From: JARRLC01 sp050290865
GTDB taxonomy: Bacteria; Pseudomonadota; Alphaproteobacteria; Rhizobiales; Rhodomicrobiaceae
Length of the DNA stretch: 64,000 nt
Assembly (NCBI GenBank): GCA_050290865.1
Contig: JBNKIW010000003.1
Location: forward strand, 171,355-235,354
Reading direction: 5' to 3'
How positions within the stretch are numbered: position 1 is the first letter of the stretch; the number at the start of each line of letters is the position of its first letter. Shown here piece after piece: positions 16,962-28,325 of the stretch. Below the pieces are notes generated by a model. It ran no database searches. It was not told the origin of the DNA and was given only the letters and a program-made list of their open reading frames with translations. Both the position numbers and the translations under genes were made by a program.

Positions 16962-18209
16962 ATGAGCACCATCCTTTCGCGCCCCAAAGACAAGATCAAA
17001 ATCCTTCTCCTGGAGGGCATCTCCACCACCGCCGTGGATGCCTTCGCGGCTGCCGGCTACACCAATGTCGAGCGGTTGACCAAGGCGCTGCAGGGCGATG
17101 CGCTGCGCGAGGCGCTCTCGACCGCCAGCATGGTCGGGATCCGCTCGCGCACGCAGCTCAAAGCCGCCGCGCTCGACGGGCAGCGCTCCGTCATTGCCGT
17201 GGGCTGCTTTTCCGTGGGCACCAATCAGGTGGACCTGGAAACGACGCGCGGCATGGGCATTCCGGTGTTCAACGCGCCGTTTTCCAACACCCGCAGCGTC
17301 GCCGAACTGACGATTGCCGAGATCGTCATGCTGTTCCGGCGGATTTTTCCCAAATCGGTGTCGGCGCATGCGGGAGGCTGGGAGAAGACGGCCACAGGCG
17401 CGAACGAGCTGCGCGGCAAGACGCTGGGCATCGTCGGCTACGGCAACATCGGCAGCCAGCTTGCCGAACTTGCCGAAGCGATGGGGATGCGCGTGATCTT
17501 CCACGACCCCACCGACAAGCTGCAGCGCGGCAATGTCATGCCCGCGGAGTCGCTGCACGCGCTGCTGCAGCAAAGCGACGTGGTCAGCCTGCACGTTCCC
17601 GAGACGCCGCAGACCATCGGCATGTTCGGCGAGCGGGAAGTGCGGGCGATGAAGCGCGGCGCCTATTTCATCAACAATGCGCGCGGCACGGTCTATGACG
17701 ATAAGGCGCTGGCGGCGGCGCTGAAGGACGGGCATCTGGCGGGCGCCGCGGTGGACGTGTTCCCCGTCGAACCCTCGGCCGCGTCCGAGAAATTCGCCTC
17801 GCCCCTGCAAGGGCTCGACAATGTCATCCTCACCCCGCATATCGGCGGCTCGACGCTCGAAGCGCAGGAACGCATCGGCACCGAGGTGGCGCGCAAGCTG
17901 ATCGAATATTCCGACGTCGGTTCGACCTGGGGCGCGGTGAACTTTCCACAGGTGCAACTGCCGCAGCGCGCGACGGGCACGCGTTTCATCCAGGTGCAGA
18001 GGAACGAGGCTGGTGCGCTGAGCCGCCTCAACGACGTGTTTTCGGCGCACGGGGTCAACATCGCCGCGCAGTATTTCCAGACCGACGGGCATATCGGTTA
18101 TGTCGTGCTGGACGCGGAAGGCGCTGTGCCGGACGCCCCCGAGATTCTCAAGGAAATCCGCACCTTGCCAGGGTCGATCCGCGCGCGCATGCTGTATCAG
18201 CGCTCGTAA
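16962..18209 (+). CDS. serA: D-3-phosphoglycerate dehydrogenase
   Basis: First enzyme of serine synthesis, oxidising 3-phosphoglycerate with NAD+. At 415 residues it is the E. coli-like form: catalytic and NAD domains plus a C-terminal ACT domain (from about residue 340, RATGTRFIQVQRNEAGALSR), with no intervening ASB domain. Seen: the nucleotide-binding GIVGYGNIGSQLAELA near residue 152, the active-site Arg/Glu/His set in INNARGTVYDD, AAVDVFPVEP and LTPHIGGST. The ACT domain normally binds serine for feedback inhibition. Monocistronic, behind a structured leader. Confidence 0.95.
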   Translation: MSTILSRPKDKIKILLLEGISTTAVDAFAAAGYTNVERLTKALQGDALREALSTASMVGIRSRTQLKAAALDGQRSVIAVGCFSVGTNQVDLETTRGMGIPVFNAPFSNTRSVAELTIAEIVMLFRRIFPKSVSAHAGGWEKTATGANELRGKTLGIVGYGNIGSQLAELAEAMGMRVIFHDPTDKLQRGNVMPAESLHALLQQSDVVSLHVPETPQTIGMFGEREVRAMKRGAYFINNARGTVYDDKALAAALKDGHLAGAAVDVFPVEPSAASEKFASPLQGLDNVILTPHIGGSTLEAQERIGTEVARKLIEYSDVGSTWGAVNFPQVQLPQRATGTRFIQVQRNEAGALSRLNDVFSAHGVNIAAQYFQTDGHIGYVVLDAEGAVPDAPEILKEIRTLPGSIRARMLYQRS

Positions 18210-18249
18210 GGCACTCTCCGGTCTCTCAGGGCACGCTCTCGCGGCCCGC

Positions 18250-19320
18250 CTATTCCTCCACGCCCAGGGCGCGGGCAGCGGTGCGGATGCGCTTCTGTTC
18301 GGCGGGCGTATCGGCAAAGGTGGCGATGGCCTTCCCCAGCGCGGCGCGGGCGGCGTCTATCTCCCCCAGCACCTTGCGCGCGCGGATAAGCTTGATCCAG
18401 CCGTCGCCATCGCGCGGGGATTTCTCCAGACGCCCGGCCAGCCCCTCGACCATATTGCGGATCATGGCCTGACGCGCTTCCGGCTTCATGGCCCCGGCGG
18501 CGCGAACGTCGGCCGCGGTCGGGCCTTTGTCTTTGGCCTGCGGCGCGGGACCGATGAGCTTGAGCGGTTTGAGGCCCGGCGCCGCGGCTTTCTTCGTCCC
18601 GGCGCCTTTTGCCTTCGCCACGATGTCGTTGTACGCCGCGCGGAATTTGGCATTGTCCGGCTTGAGTTCGACGGCCTTGGCATAGGCTTCCACGGCCTGC
18701 GGGTAGCGCTCGGTGGCGGCATAGGACCAGCCCAGCATCCGCCAGCTCTCGGCGTCGGCGGGGTTCTTCTGCACGCGGGCGCGGACGCGCGCAATCATCT
18801 GGTCCACCGAGCCGAGCTTGGACGCGCCGGAGCCCTGCCGCTGCGCCTTGGGACGCGATGGCATGGCGGTTTGCGGCGTCGCCTGAGTCGTCGCGGCCTG
18901 CCGCTGCTCCACCGCGGCGGCGGCCCGTCTGTGCGCCGCACCCGGCGATGCGGAGGGCAGGTCCGGCCTGCCCGTGACCGCATAGAGGATCGTCGAGCCG
19001 AGCACCACGAACCCCGCGATGGCGATCACGACCCTATTGTTCTGCAAGGCGAGCGGAACGCCAGCACCGGACGCGGCTTCGCGCGCGCGATCGGCGGCCA
19101 GCAGGCGCCGCTTGATTTCCTGGCTCGCGGCCGCGGCCTCCGCCTCGCCGATCACCCCGGCGGCAGCCTCGCGCTCCACCTCGGCGAGCTGGTCGCGGTA
19201 GACCGCCAGTTCGCGCTCGGACGAGCTGCGCCGCTCATCCATCCGCCTCAGGAAAGGCGCGGCCACGAGCACCGCGGCGACCGACGTCATCGCGGTGAGC
19301 ACAATCCAGAGCAGCGTCAT
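18250..19320 (-). CDS. ccmI: Cytochrome c biogenesis protein CcmI
   Basis: 356-residue CcmI/CycH. Residues 1-22 and about 97-115 are transmembrane; between them is a cytoplasmic loop with a heptad-rich segment (ERELAVYRDQLAEVEREA). After the second span is a Pro/Ala/Gln-rich linker and then periplasmic TPR repeats, the clearest being AESWRMLGWSYAATERYPQA near residue 202. CcmI binds apocytochrome c and presents it to CcmFH. It begins immediately after ccmH, last in the ccmFGHI operon. The 40-base gap to the convergent serA has no obvious terminator. Confidence 0.92.
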   Translation of the reverse strand: MTLLWIVLTAMTSVAAVLVAAPFLRRMDERRSSSERELAVYRDQLAEVEREAAAGVIGEAEAAAASQEIKRRLLAADRAREAASGAGVPLALQNNRVVIAIAGFVVLGSTILYAVTGRPDLPSASPGAAHRRAAAAVEQRQAATTQATPQTAMPSRPKAQRQGSGASKLGSVDQMIARVRARVQKNPADAESWRMLGWSYAATERYPQAVEAYAKAVELKPDNAKFRAAYNDIVAKAKGAGTKKAAAPGLKPLKLIGPAPQAKDKGPTAADVRAAGAMKPEARQAMIRNMVEGLAGRLEKSPRDGDGWIKLIRARKVLGEIDAARAALGKAIATFADTPAEQKRIRTAARALGVEE

Positions 19321-19815
19321 TCACGCGCCTCCCTTGTTCAGAAGTTCATCAAGGCGCCGCTTTTCCTCCTCGGTGAAGGGCTCCACTGCGGCGGTCCGCC
19401 CGGCGGGCGCATCACGCCCTCGCACATAGCGCCAGAAGCCGAACCCGGCGAGCGCCAGCACGATGGCCGGGCCGAGCCACAAGAGCGCGGTGTTGAGCTG
19501 AAACGGTGGCTTCAGGAGTACGAAATTGCCATAACGCGCAACGATGTAGGCCACCGCCGCCTTGTCCGTGTCGCCCGCCGCGATGCGCTCACGCAGGAGC
19601 ACGCGCAGATCATGGGCGAGCGGCGCGTTGGAATCGTCGATGGACTGGTTCTGGCAAACGACACAGCGCAGATGCTGGCTCAGATCCCGCGCCCGTGCCT
19701 CCTGGGCCGGGTCTTTCAGCATCTCGTCCGGTGTCACGGCCAAGGCCGGGGAGAGCGCCAGCACGAACGCCAAGGCCGCTCCCGTCAGTCTGCGCCAGAG
19801 CCAAACCCTCATCAT
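19321..19815 (-). CDS. ccmH: Cytochrome c-type biogenesis protein CcmH (CycL)
   Basis: 164-residue membrane-anchored periplasmic thioredoxin-like reductant of apocytochrome heme-binding cysteines. Signal peptide at residues 1-26 (TGAALAFVLALSPALA), the LRCVVCQNQSI motif with C51 and C54, and one transmembrane helix at about 110-128 (LWLGPAIVLALAGFGFW). The cytoplasmic tail is charged. Length and order fit the short CcmH/CycL of Alphaproteobacteria, in which CcmI is a separate gene. Overlaps ccmG by four bases. Confidence 0.95.
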   Translation of the reverse strand: MMRVWLWRRLTGAALAFVLALSPALAVTPDEMLKDPAQEARARDLSQHLRCVVCQNQSIDDSNAPLAHDLRVLLRERIAAGDTDKAAVAYIVARYGNFVLLKPPFQLNTALLWLGPAIVLALAGFGFWRYVRGRDAPAGRTAAVEPFTEEEKRRLDELLNKGGA

Positions 19816-20351
19816 CCGCGCTCCCTGTTGATATGCGCGAGCACCGGCTCGAACACCTCGCGCCAGACCCTCGGCGTAATCGGTCCCTCATGGCGGTACC
19901 GGACACGGCCAGCCCTGTCGATGACATAGGTCTCCGGCACGCCGGTGACGCCGATCCGCGCGCCCATCGCCCCGTCGCGGTCTTCGGCGGCGCGCACATA
20001 CGGGCTCTTTCGCGTTTTGAGCCATTCCGCGCCCTTGCCCGGCTTGTCCTTCCAATTGACTCCGTACATCGGCGCCACGCCTTTTCGCGCCAGCCGCATC
20101 AACATCGGATGCTCCTGGCGGCAGACCGGGCACCATGATGCGAACACGTTGAGCAGCACCACCTTGCCGCCGAAATCGGCATTCGACAGGCCCTGCCCCT
20201 CGGGCTCCAGCGCAGGCAGAGCGAAGGCGGGCAATGGCCTGTCGAGGAGGCCGGCCGGCATTCCCGGCGTATCGTCCGTCAGGCGCAGGGCCATCAGCAG
20301 CGCGATGGCTGCGAAAGCGGCAACGGGGATGAACGCGGCAAGCCGTTTCAT
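19812..20351 (-). CDS. ccmG: Thiol:disulfide interchange protein CcmG/DsbE
   Basis: 179-residue membrane-anchored thioredoxin-fold protein that keeps apocytochrome c and CcmH reduced. The N-terminal anchor is at about residues 4-22 (LAAFIPVAAFAAIALLMAL); the active site WCPVC has C74 and C77; the cis-Pro loop is VTGVPETYVID. The ATG at 20351 is chosen because it gives the anchor at the N-terminus and overlaps the ccmF stop by four bases (ATGA); a longer frame runs into ccmF without sense. Third position of the four-gene ccm operon is ccmH, overlapping again by four bases. Confidence 0.95.
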   Translation of the reverse strand: MKRLAAFIPVAAFAAIALLMALRLTDDTPGMPAGLLDRPLPAFALPALEPEGQGLSNADFGGKVVLLNVFASWCPVCRQEHPMLMRLARKGVAPMYGVNWKDKPGKGAEWLKTRKSPYVRAAEDRDGAMGARIGVTGVPETYVIDRAGRVRYRHEGPITPRVWREVFEPVLAHINRERG

Positions 20352-22348
20352 TGTGCGCCTTGTTCCGCTGGTATGGGTGTGGTTGCGCGAGCGGCTTTCG
20401 CCCGCTGCGGGGCGCCGACGCGGAAGCGCCTGTCGGTCAGCGACACGAACCCGCCCAGCGCCATGATCAGCGCGCCGAGCCAGATCCACAGCGCCAGCGG
20501 GTGATGATAGAGCCGCACGGACCACGCGCCTTTGCCGTCCGGCTCGCCGATGGCTACGTAGATGTTGGCCGCGAGGTTGCTGCGGATGCCCGCCACTGTC
20601 GTCTGCTGCCTGCGCACCGGATAGAAACGGCGCTCGGAGGCGAGTTGCGTCACAGGCGCACCATGGCGGGTGACGGCGAAGCGCGCCTGATCGGCGGTGT
20701 AATTCGGCCCCTTGACGGGTACGACGGCATCGAGCCGGACGTCATAGCCCGCGATCTCCGTTGTCTCGCCCGGGCGCATCATCAGCACTTTATCGCTGCT
20801 CCAGGCGGAAATGCCGGTAATGCCGAGAATGGCGAGGCCGAGGCCGGCATGCGCGATGACAAGGCCGTAAGTGGCGCGCGGCGTCGTGCGGGCGAGGCTC
20901 CAGGACTGCGCAGGCGACACGCGCATCAGCCGCACCCGGCTGACAAGCACCGCGAGCGATCCGGTGACGAGCCACGCCGCCAACCCGATGGCCAGAGCGG
21001 CCACGACATCGCGCCAGGACACGAGCACCAGGCACAGCACCACCACGATCCCGGCGGCGATGGCAGGATTGCGAAGCCGTCCGAGCGCGGCCAGGATTTC
21101 GTCGCGTTTCCACCTCAGCACCGGCCCGGCGGCCATCACCAGCACGAGCGGGATCATCACCGGCACGAAGGTGCGGTTGTAGAACGGCGGTCCGACCGAG
21201 ATCTTGTCATTGCCGATCATGTCGATGATCAGCGGATAGAAGGTGCCGATGAACACCGTGGCCGCCGCCGAAATGAGCAGCACGTTGTTGAGGACGAGGC
21301 TCGCCTCGCGGCTCATGGGTGCGAACGCCGCCCCTGCTTTCAGCCCCGGCATACGCAGCGCGTAAAGCGTGAGGGCGCCGCCGGTCGCCACGACCAGCAG
21401 GAGGAGGATGAAGACGCCGCGCTCCGGGTCCTGCGCGAAAGCGTGGACGCTCGTCAGCACGCCGGAGCGCACGAGAAACGTTCCGATCAGGCTCAGCGAA
21501 AAGGTGAGGATGGCGAGAAGGATCGTCCAGCCCATCAGCGTCTGGCGCCGTTCGACGACGAGCGCGGAATGCAGGAGCGCGGTTCCCGCGAGCCACGGCA
21601 TCAGCGAGGCGTTTTCCACCGGATCCCAGAACCACCAGCCGCCCCAGCCGAGCGTGTAATAGGCCCAGGCGCTCCCCAGCGCGATGCCGATGGTGAGAAA
21701 GCACCACGCCGCCAGTACCCAGGGCCGCACCCAGCGCGCCCAGCACGCATCCACCTTACCCTCGATCAGCGCGGCGACGGCGAAGGAAAAGGCCATTGAG
21801 AAGCCGACATAACCGAGATAGAGGAACGGCGGGTGAAAGGCGAGGCCGGGGTCCTGCAGGATCGGGTTGAGACCGTTGCCCTCGGGCGGAGCGAAGGCAA
21901 GCCGCGCAAACGGGTTCGACGTCGCGATGATGAAGGCGAGGAACCCGGCGGTGATCATGCCTTGCACGCCGAGCACCCGCGCCCTGAGCGTCTCGGGCAG
22001 GCTGGCGCCGAAGAGCACGACGCCCGCGCCGAAGACGGCCAGGATCAGCACCCAGAGCAGCATCGAGCCTTCGTGGTTGCCCCAGACGCCCGACACTTTA
22101 TAGAGCATCGGCTTGGCGGTGTGCGAGTTCGCGGCGACGGCGGCGACCGAGAAGTCCGAAACGACGAACGCGTAGGTCAGGCAGCCGAACGCCAGCCCGA
22201 TGAACAGCATCTGCCCCATGGCCGCGTAATCGGCGAAGGCCATGGCGGTGATGTCGCGGCGGCTGGCGCCGATGAGCGGGAGCGTCGCCTGCACGAGGCT
22301 GATGGCAAAGGCGAGGATAAGCGCGAAGTAACCGATTTCGGGGGCCAT
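20348..22348 (-). CDS. ccmF: Heme lyase CcmF (CcsA/CcmF superfamily)
   Basis: 666-residue polytopic membrane protein that ligates heme to apocytochrome c at the periplasmic face. The start at 22348 gives the family N-terminus MAPEIGYFALILAFAISLVQ. Seen: GVWGNHEGSMLLWVLILAVF near residue 89, the WWD domain (GGWWFWDPVENASLMPWLAG) near residue 230, and conserved heme-ligand histidine contexts such as AFHPPFLYLGYVG. First gene of ccmFGHI. The heme chaperone gene ccmE, often adjacent, is not in the window. Confidence 0.95.
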   Translation of the reverse strand: MAPEIGYFALILAFAISLVQATLPLIGASRRDITAMAFADYAAMGQMLFIGLAFGCLTYAFVVSDFSVAAVAANSHTAKPMLYKVSGVWGNHEGSMLLWVLILAVFGAGVVLFGASLPETLRARVLGVQGMITAGFLAFIIATSNPFARLAFAPPEGNGLNPILQDPGLAFHPPFLYLGYVGFSMAFSFAVAALIEGKVDACWARWVRPWVLAAWCFLTIGIALGSAWAYYTLGWGGWWFWDPVENASLMPWLAGTALLHSALVVERRQTLMGWTILLAILTFSLSLIGTFLVRSGVLTSVHAFAQDPERGVFILLLLVVATGGALTLYALRMPGLKAGAAFAPMSREASLVLNNVLLISAAATVFIGTFYPLIIDMIGNDKISVGPPFYNRTFVPVMIPLVLVMAAGPVLRWKRDEILAALGRLRNPAIAAGIVVVLCLVLVSWRDVVAALAIGLAAWLVTGSLAVLVSRVRLMRVSPAQSWSLARTTPRATYGLVIAHAGLGLAILGITGISAWSSDKVLMMRPGETTEIAGYDVRLDAVVPVKGPNYTADQARFAVTRHGAPVTQLASERRFYPVRRQQTTVAGIRSNLAANIYVAIGEPDGKGAWSVRLYHHPLALWIWLGALIMALGGFVSLTDRRFRVGAPQRAKAARATTPIPAEQGAQ

Positions 22349-22549
22349 GCTGCCTGATGATCCGGGATGAGTGCGTCGAAGGGGCGGCCACTGCGGGCGC
22401 GCGTTACCATAAACGGTTACAACGCTGGTGCGGGAAATATATTCCCCCGGTCCCGCAAGTGTGATGCAGCCCGCCGTTGAACTGAACGGTGAGCTTTGGG
22501 CTGTCTCAGCCGCCTTTTTTGCATCGCCCAGCGCGATATAAAGCATCTC

Positions 22550-22594
22550 TTGACAGGACATGTGATATGGCGTTTTGTGGAACAAATGCGGAAC
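22550..22594 (+). promoter_or_regulatory. SOS promoter region of imuA with LexA box
   Basis: Bases 22580-22594 read GAAC-AAATGCG-GAAC, the exact alphaproteobacterial LexA operator (GAACN7GAAC, equivalent to GTTCN7GTTC on the other strand). A TTGACA -35-like hexamer lies at 22550-22555; the matching -10 is weak (TTTTGT at 22573-22578 with a 17-bp spacer). The operator would cover the start point of transcription. This supports LexA repression of the imuA-imuB-dnaE2 cassette. The rest of the ccmF-imuA divergent gap shows nothing else clear. Confidence 0.75.
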
Positions 22595-22603
22595 ACACAT
22601 GCC

Positions 22604-23422
22604 ATGCCCTCCCCTGCCTCGCTCCCAACCCCTTCGCAGTGCGATCCTTTGCGGCTGCTGCGCGACGGCTTTCACGAACTGCTCGGCGCCGCGCCGGGCG
22701 ATGAGACTGCGGTGCTGGCCTTTGCTCTTGCACTGGCGGCGCGCGTCCCGGCAGCAGCGGAGAAAGGCATCTGCTTTTGCTGTACGGGCGGCGCGGCGCA
22801 GGAATATGGGCGGATTTACGGGCATGGGCTTGCCGCTCTGGGGGCGGTCCCTGAGCGGATGCTCGTGGTGACGGCACCGGGCGAGAAGGATTTGCTCTGG
22901 ACGCTCGAAGAGGCGGTGACTTCGGGGGCGTTCGGCGCGGTCGTCGGCATGCTCCCGGCCGGAGAGCGGCTTTATGGCTTCACGGCCAGCCGCCGTCTCA
23001 AGCTACGTCGCGATGCTTGTCTGATCGCGACTGACAAAGAATCACGCCGCGATGCTTGTCTGATCGCGGCCAGCAAAGAACCACACCGCGATGCAAAAGC
23101 AACGCCGCTTTTCCTCATCCGCCACTGGCAGGGCAGCGGTGCGACGGCGGCGCATGGCCGCTGGCGTGTGGGCGCCCTGCCGAGCCTGCCGGAAGAGGGG
23201 CGCGGGAGTGTCCCTCTCCTTGGCCCGCCCCGGCTGCGGCTCGGTCTTGAGCGCATGGGCGGCCTGCCGCCGCAACAATGGGACTTGGGAAGAATCTTTG
23301 CCTGTCCTACCGCTTCGCTATTTGAGGACGAAAGTGATGTCACGCGTGGTTTCCATCTGGCTGCCCTTCTGGAAAACGGACCGGCTCGAAAAGCGGCGGG
23401 CGGGCGGCAGCGGGCGGCATGA
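22604..23422 (+). CDS. imuA: ImuA, RecA-like partner of the mutasome
   Basis: 272-residue ImuA, the RecA/SulA-like first protein of the ImuA-ImuB-DnaE2 translesion mutasome. The ATG at 22604 follows the LexA box; the in-frame ATG at 22586 is inside the operator and the frame before it is unlikely to be translated. Seen: DPLRLLRDGFHELLGAAPGD, GRIYGHGLAALGAVPERMLVV and LEEAVTSGAFGAVVGMLP, all family-like. Around residues 135-165 the protein carries two 13-residue tandem units beginning RRDACLIA and a partial third, encoded by 39-bp DNA repeats; this stretch looks inserted. The 3' end overlaps imuB by 86 bases. Confidence 0.88.
   Translation: MPSPASLPTPSQCDPLRLLRDGFHELLGAAPGDETAVLAFALALAARVPAAAEKGICFCCTGGAAQEYGRIYGHGLAALGAVPERMLVVTAPGEKDLLWTLEEAVTSGAFGAVVGMLPAGERLYGFTASRRLKLRRDACLIATDKESRRDACLIAASKEPHRDAKATPLFLIRHWQGSGATAAHGRWRVGALPSLPEEGRGSVPLLGPPRLRLGLERMGGLPPQQWDLGRIFACPTASLFEDESDVTRGFHLAALLENGPARKAAGGRQRAA
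23006..23094 (+). repeat. In-frame 39-bp tandem repeats with internal hairpins inside imuA
   Basis: Two complete 39-base units (23006-23044 and 23045-23083; 33 of 39 bases identical) and the first 11 bases of a third. Each full unit contains a perfect inverted repeat CGCGAT-GCTTGTCTG-ATCGCG (23009-23029 and 23048-23068). Because 39 is a multiple of three, the reading frame is kept and each unit adds 13 residues. The organisation recalls protein-inserting palindromic elements such as the Rickettsia RPE class, though no kinship is claimed. Confidence 0.85.
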
Positions 23423-24881
23423 GCCGGACTCACCTCTCGCGGTCGTCGCGGCGGGCAGGGGCGGCAAGCGCGTCATCGCCCTCAACAGCGTCGGGCTGGA
23501 GGAGGGGTTGCGTCCCGGTATGCTGCTGACGGATGCCTGCGCCATGCTGCCGATGCTGACCACGACTTCGCATGAGCCGGAGGCCGAGCATCTGGCCCTG
23601 AAGCGGCTGGCGGCGGCGTGCAACCGTTTCAGTCCCTGGACCGCCCCCGACGAGCCGGACGGGTTGTGGATCGAGGCCACGGGGCTGGCGCGTTTGTTTG
23701 ATGGCGAAGACAACCTGCTGCGCCGCATTCTCGGTTATCTGCATGGCCTCGGTCTCACAGCCCGTGTGGCGATGGCGGGGACACCCGGCGCGGCCTGGGC
23801 CCTGGCGCGCTTCGGCAGGGAAACCGCCATTATCGCCCCGCCGGGCGAGGAGGCGCGCGCCATTGCCCCCCTGCCGGTCAAGGCGCTGCGGCTCGATGCG
23901 GACAGCGCGGCGCTTCTCGACAGGCTGGGGCTGAAGACCGTCGGCCAGTTGCTCGATATTCCGCGCGCGAGCCTCAGGGCGCGGTTCGGCAAGGCGATCA
24001 CCTGCCGCCTCGATCAGGCGCTGGGCGCCGATGGCGAAGCGCTCTCGCCGCTTACTCCCGAGCCGGTCTATGCCGCACGCGCCGAATTCGCCGATCCGCT
24101 CACCGCGCCCGAAGGGCTGGAGCGCACGGCGTGCCGCCTCATCGAGGATGTTGCCGCAAAACTGGCGGCAGACGGCAAGGGAGCGCGCCGCTTCACGCTT
24201 CAGCTTTTCGACACGCAGAACGGCATGACGGAGCTGGCGATCCGCATGGCGCGGGCGGGATGCGAGCCGGGGCACATTACCACCATCCTGAAGGAGAGGC
24301 TGGCCAGCTTCGAAGGCCGGTTCGATCCCGCTTCGGGTTTCGATGCCGTGGCGCTTTACGCCCTGGGCGTGGAGCCGCTGCACAGCCGCCAGACGAGCCT
24401 GCTGGATGGTGGCGGCGGCGACGCCGAAAACTGGCAGCATGTCTCGCAATTTCTGGACCGTGTAACGGCGCGGCTCGGCACGGGGGCGGTCACGCGCTTC
24501 GCTTTCAAGGAAAGCCATTGGCCCGAGCGCGCGGCACGTCAGGTTCCCGCTTTCGCGCATGAAGGGACGGCTGCCCCGGCGCTTGCCCAGCCACGCCCGC
24601 TGACGCTGCTGCCGCGTCCCGAGCCGATCACGGCGATTGCCGCCGTGCCGGATTATCCGCCGCGCCAGTTCGTCTGGCGCCGCTGTCATCACCGCGTTAC
24701 CAGGGCCGAGGGGCCGGAGCGGATGTCACCGGAATGGTGGCATGCGGAGGAGAAGACCCCGCAGGCCCGCGATTATTACGTGGTCGAGGATGAAAAGGGG
24801 CGGCGTTTCTGGCTGTACCGGGAGGGTGTCTATGGCGCGGATGGCGGGCAGCACTGGTTCATGCACGGATTGTTTCCATGA
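23337..24881 (+). CDS. imuB: ImuB, Y-family polymerase-like mutasome protein
   Basis: 514-residue DinB-like protein that lacks polymerase activity and bridges the beta clamp, ImuA and DnaE2 in SOS mutagenesis. The ATG at 23337 has a GAGGACGAAA ribosome binding site and gives the family start MSRVVSIWLPFWKTDR. The usual Y-family catalytic Asp/Glu set is degenerate, as expected for ImuB. Seen: helix-hairpin region LDRLGLKTVGQLLDIPRASL near residue 195 and the C-terminal DYYVVEDEKGRRFWLYREG. Overlaps imuA by 86 bases, longer than usual. A 208-base gap with a repeat copy separates it from dnaE2. Confidence 0.93.
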   Translation: MSRVVSIWLPFWKTDRLEKRRAGGSGRHEPDSPLAVVAAGRGGKRVIALNSVGLEEGLRPGMLLTDACAMLPMLTTTSHEPEAEHLALKRLAAACNRFSPWTAPDEPDGLWIEATGLARLFDGEDNLLRRILGYLHGLGLTARVAMAGTPGAAWALARFGRETAIIAPPGEEARAIAPLPVKALRLDADSAALLDRLGLKTVGQLLDIPRASLRARFGKAITCRLDQALGADGEALSPLTPEPVYAARAEFADPLTAPEGLERTACRLIEDVAAKLAADGKGARRFTLQLFDTQNGMTELAIRMARAGCEPGHITTILKERLASFEGRFDPASGFDAVALYALGVEPLHSRQTSLLDGGGGDAENWQHVSQFLDRVTARLGTGAVTRFAFKESHWPERAARQVPAFAHEGTAAPALAQPRPLTLLPRPEPITAIAAVPDYPPRQFVWRRCHHRVTRAEGPERMSPEWWHAEEKTPQARDYYVVEDEKGRRFWLYREGVYGADGGQHWFMHGLFP

Positions 24882-24911
24882 TGGTGAGGTCGCTTGTCCC
24901 GCCCGGAGCCA

Positions 24912-25060
24912 GAATGCCGCCGTGCTCGCAGCAGTCAAGGACAAGCCCTTCGGGTGGCCTTCGGCCATCCTTGACAGCCCCTGCGCGCGTGCGGCTTCGC
25001 ACTTGCGTGCGGCCGGGACGAAGGAATGTACATGCGGCCGAACAAAAGAATGATGTTTTG
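24912..25060 (+). repeat. Dispersed ~150-bp palindromic repeat, copy 2 (imuB-dnaE2 gap)
   Basis: Second copy of the repeat described at 2023-2170, in the same orientation. It contains the inverted pair GTCAAGGA (24934-24941) / TCCTTGAC (24968-24975) around CAAGCCCTTCGGGTGG, and then the boxes GGCCGGGACGAAGGAATG and CGGCCGAACAAAAGAATG. It fills nearly all of the space between imuB and dnaE2, which are otherwise expected to be close or overlapping. A transcript would fold here, so it may alter dnaE2 expression relative to imuAB. Confidence 0.75.
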
Positions 25061-25089
25061 GGTGTGTTGTGTGGCAAGTGCGGGGCCGC

Positions 25090-28320
<3,231 letters not shown>

Positions 28321-28325
28321 CCCCG

